Assembly: GCF_900114645.1 (NCBI RefSeq)
Contig: NZ_FOTR01000003.1
Span: 310,001-374,000, forward strand
DNA: 64,000 nucleotides
DNA from: Gracilibacillus orientalis
GTDB lineage: Bacteria; Bacillota; Bacilli; Bacillales; Amphibacillaceae
Direction: 5' to 3'
Program-made: the position numbers and the translations under genes
Shown here: one piece after another, positions 61,144 through 64,000 of the stretch
Position numbering within the stretch: position 1 is the stretch's first letter
Layout: every line of letters begins with the position of its first letter
The notes under the pieces: generated by a model
Database searches by the model: none
Told to the model about the DNA's origin: nothing
What the model saw: only the letters and a program-made list of their open reading frames with translations

Positions 61144-61605
61144 ATGCCAAAAGTGATCTTATTGTTTTGCAGTATGTCTGGCAATACGGAGGAAATAGCT
61201 GAAAACATTGAAACAAGTATTAGCCATCATGGATTAGAAGTACACAAATTTCAAATAGATATGGACGATATTACGGTTACGGATTTACTTGAGTATGAAG
61301 CAATACTATTCGGGACATATACATGGGGAGATGGAGATATTCCGTATGAATTAGAGGATTTTTATGATGACATGGATGACATGGATTTAACCGGAAAAGT
61401 AGTAGCGCTATTTGGTTCATGCGATTCCATGTATCCGAATTATGGAGGAGCGATTGAAACATTTGCAAAACGATTCAAAGAACGTGGCGCAGCAAATGTC
61501 TTGTATCACCTAAAAGTAGATTTGACTCCTGATCAAGATGATGTGAAACGATGCGAAAAATTTGCTGAAGACTTTGTGGAGCAGCTTAATGTGTTCGCTG
61601 AATAA
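61144..61605 (+). CDS. Flavodoxin (YkuN/YkuP type)
   Basis: 153 residues. FMN phosphate loop SMSGNTEEIAE is at about 10-20. FMN ring loops are FGTYTWGDGDIP (about 57) and FGSCDSMYPNYGGA (about 92). It carries single electrons in place of ferredoxin under iron shortage. A clean AAAGGAGG stands before the ATG, and three Fur boxes precede it, which matches iron-repressed flavodoxins of Bacillus. Confidence 0.94.
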   Translation: MPKVILLFCSMSGNTEEIAENIETSISHHGLEVHKFQIDMDDITVTDLLEYEAILFGTYTWGDGDIPYELEDFYDDMDDMDLTGKVVALFGSCDSMYPNYGGAIETFAKRFKERGAANVLYHLKVDLTPDQDDVKRCEKFAEDFVEQLNVFAE

Positions 61606-61690
61606 TGGTGAAAATCAATAAATTGTAAAATTTGAGAATTGATTTAACCTGAATAATTATATGAGTTAAGCTTTGATTATTTCGTTTTTC

Positions 61691-61755
61691 CTCCTGGATT
61701 TTTGTGCTCTTCCTGGGAGTTCTCTTTCTTGGATATACCGTTTATCCAAGGAAAT
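61691..61755. repeat. Degenerate relative of the TTGGAA repeat block
   Basis: CCTGGA, TCCTGGGA and TTCTTGGA are followed by inverted ATCCAAGGAAA. It has the same word types as the block at 1820-1927 but with uneven spacing (19 and 16 bp). Confidence 0.5.
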
Positions 61756-61792
61756 CGCACACTTATGTCTCAGCTTCATTAGTGAATAGCGG

Positions 61793-61823
61793 AAAAAGAC
61801 ACCCTTATCCTTCAAGGGTGCCT
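61793..61823 (-). terminator. Terminator of the GH1 gene
   Basis: GGCACCCTT and AAGGGTGTC form a stem with a seven-base loop, followed by TTTTTCC in the minus direction. Confidence 0.8.
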
Positions 61824-61829
61824 GCCACT

Positions 61830-63278
<1,449 letters not shown>

Positions 63279-64000
63279 ATGCTGTTAAAGTATAAGAACT
63301 TTTTTTCCGTTCTGGTTCTCTGGATTATCTTTGGAAGCATAATTGGTATAGTTGTAGGCTCGACAACGACTTTCCTTTTAGAGACAAACGATTATCTAGG
63401 TGATGAGATACGATTAAAAAGAGATTGGCTTATCTTCCTTCTTCCCTTGGGAGGAATAATCATAGGATACATATATATGAACTACGGAAAGGTATTTCTG
63501 AATAATACTTTGAATGACACTGCTAAACTAAATAATCTGGTAATAGACTCCGTGCACGGAAAAAAAGAGGCACCGCTGAGAATGGGGCCTATCGTCTATT
63601 TCGCGACTTTTATTACAGTCCTTTTTGGGGGTTCTACGGGTAGGGAAGGTGCAGCTGTCCAAATGGGAGGAAGTGTAGCTGCAGCGGTCAACAGATTTTT
63701 CAAGATAAACAAATTCGACAAGAAAATTTTAATGATGAGCAGCATAAGTGCTGGTTTCGGATCTGCCTTTGGAGCGCCCATCACTGGGGCTATTTTTGGC
63801 ATGGAAATAGCTGCTATGGGAAAACTGAAATTGGAAGCATTTGTTCCTTGTCTTACCGCAAGCTTTGTTGGTCACTATGTAACTACAGCAGCTTGGGGAC
63901 ATAAACATGAAGAATTCACCATACAAACCGTACCGGAAATATCTATTACTACATTTATAATCGTTATTCTTCTATCAGTCATTTTTAGCCTAATAAGTGT
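63279..64000 (+). CDS. ClC-type chloride channel/transporter, N-terminal part
   Basis: 240 residues to the window edge, no stop reached. Several membrane helices. ClC signatures: GGSTGREGAAVQMGGS (with the gating Glu of GREG) and GFGSAFGAPITGAIFGMEIA. The expected early GSGIP motif is not evident; the region reads LVIDSVHGKKEAPLRMGPIV. This suits the smaller voltage-gated chloride channel/ferret fluoride-like ClC branches, but the full sequence is needed. The start at 63279 has GAGG 11 bases upstream; another start nearby is possible. Confidence 0.88.
   Translation, partial: MLLKYKNFFSVLVLWIIFGSIIGIVVGSTTTFLLETNDYLGDEIRLKRDWLIFLLPLGGIIIGYIYMNYGKVFLNNTLNDTAKLNNLVIDSVHGKKEAPLRMGPIVYFATFITVLFGGSTGREGAAVQMGGSVAAAVNRFFKINKFDKKILMMSSISAGFGSAFGAPITGAIFGMEIAAMGKLKLEAFVPCLTASFVGHYVTTAAWGHKHEEFTIQTVPEISITTFIIVILLSVIFSLIS

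Overview
The window is a low-GC Gram-positive chromosome segment. The evidence is AGGAGG-type ribosome sites, frequent GTG/TTG starts, T-tailed hairpin terminators, an S-box riboswitch, a bla operator system, cre-like and Fur boxes, an IDEAL-domain protein and a sortase-anchored glycanase. Gene content points to a Bacillaceae soil or saline-habitat organism (Oceanobacillus, Virgibacillus or Gracilibacillus type); the genus is a guess. No rRNA, complete tRNA, CRISPR array or intact insertion sequence was seen.

Layout. 1-2.5 kb: housekeeping (methionine aminopeptidase, DUF2200, VOC protein) with an odd 21-bp-periodic repeat block. 2.6-6.2 kb: inducible beta-lactamase with BlaR1 and BlaI. 6.2-14.1 kb: transporters and regulators (Crp-type/MFS pair, SDR, TetR-controlled efflux plus two redox genes, GC-rich MFS). 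14.1-16.4 kb: LysR gene, truncated UPF0060 remnant and a damaged MerR/MerF-like mercury cluster. 16.5-29.5 kb: an alpha-mannoside operon (two GH38 mannosidases, ABC binding protein and two permeases, ROK kinase, mannose-6-phosphate isomerase fusion, GntR/HutC regulator), with a promoter and a cre-like site before the first gene. 29.6-33.6 kb: secreted M6-like metalloprotease and an ECF sigma/anti-sigma operon. 33.8 kb: the 3' part of a tRNA-Cys gene, a probable integration scar. 34-36.1 kb: HxlR regulator, MBL hydrolase, omega-amidase-like hydrolase. 36.3-42.5 kb: DUF6440, ArsR and resolvase remnants, then a GC-richer Bce-type antimicrobial-peptide sensing and export module. 43.4-49.8 kb: S-box-controlled metQ-metN-metI plus a hydroxy-acid oxidase, divergent from a metal-dependent dehydrogenase and an MtnE-like aminotransferase. 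50-59.5 kb: 5'-nucleotidase, two secreted GH43 enzymes (one wall-anchored), a zinc alcohol dehydrogenase and gene fragments. 60-64 kb: small genes, Fur-regulated flavodoxin, a deleted GH1 pseudogene and a partial ClC chloride channel.

How the genes fit. The mannoside locus can take alpha-mannosides from import to fructose-6-phosphate, but has no dedicated ABC ATPase. The GH43 pair works on arabinan outside the cell. The methionine block pairs uptake with an oxidase, a dehydrogenase and an aminotransferase that could turn 2-hydroxy analogues into methionine. Many short remnants and one-base frameshifts (MerR, its neighbour, resolvase, DUF779, the gene at 60.0 kb) suggest either active decay or local sequencing errors. 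Two diverged direct copies of a foldable ~110-bp element lie 10.7 kb apart, and a third, unrelated structured element sits inside the mannoside operon; these are the least explained features.
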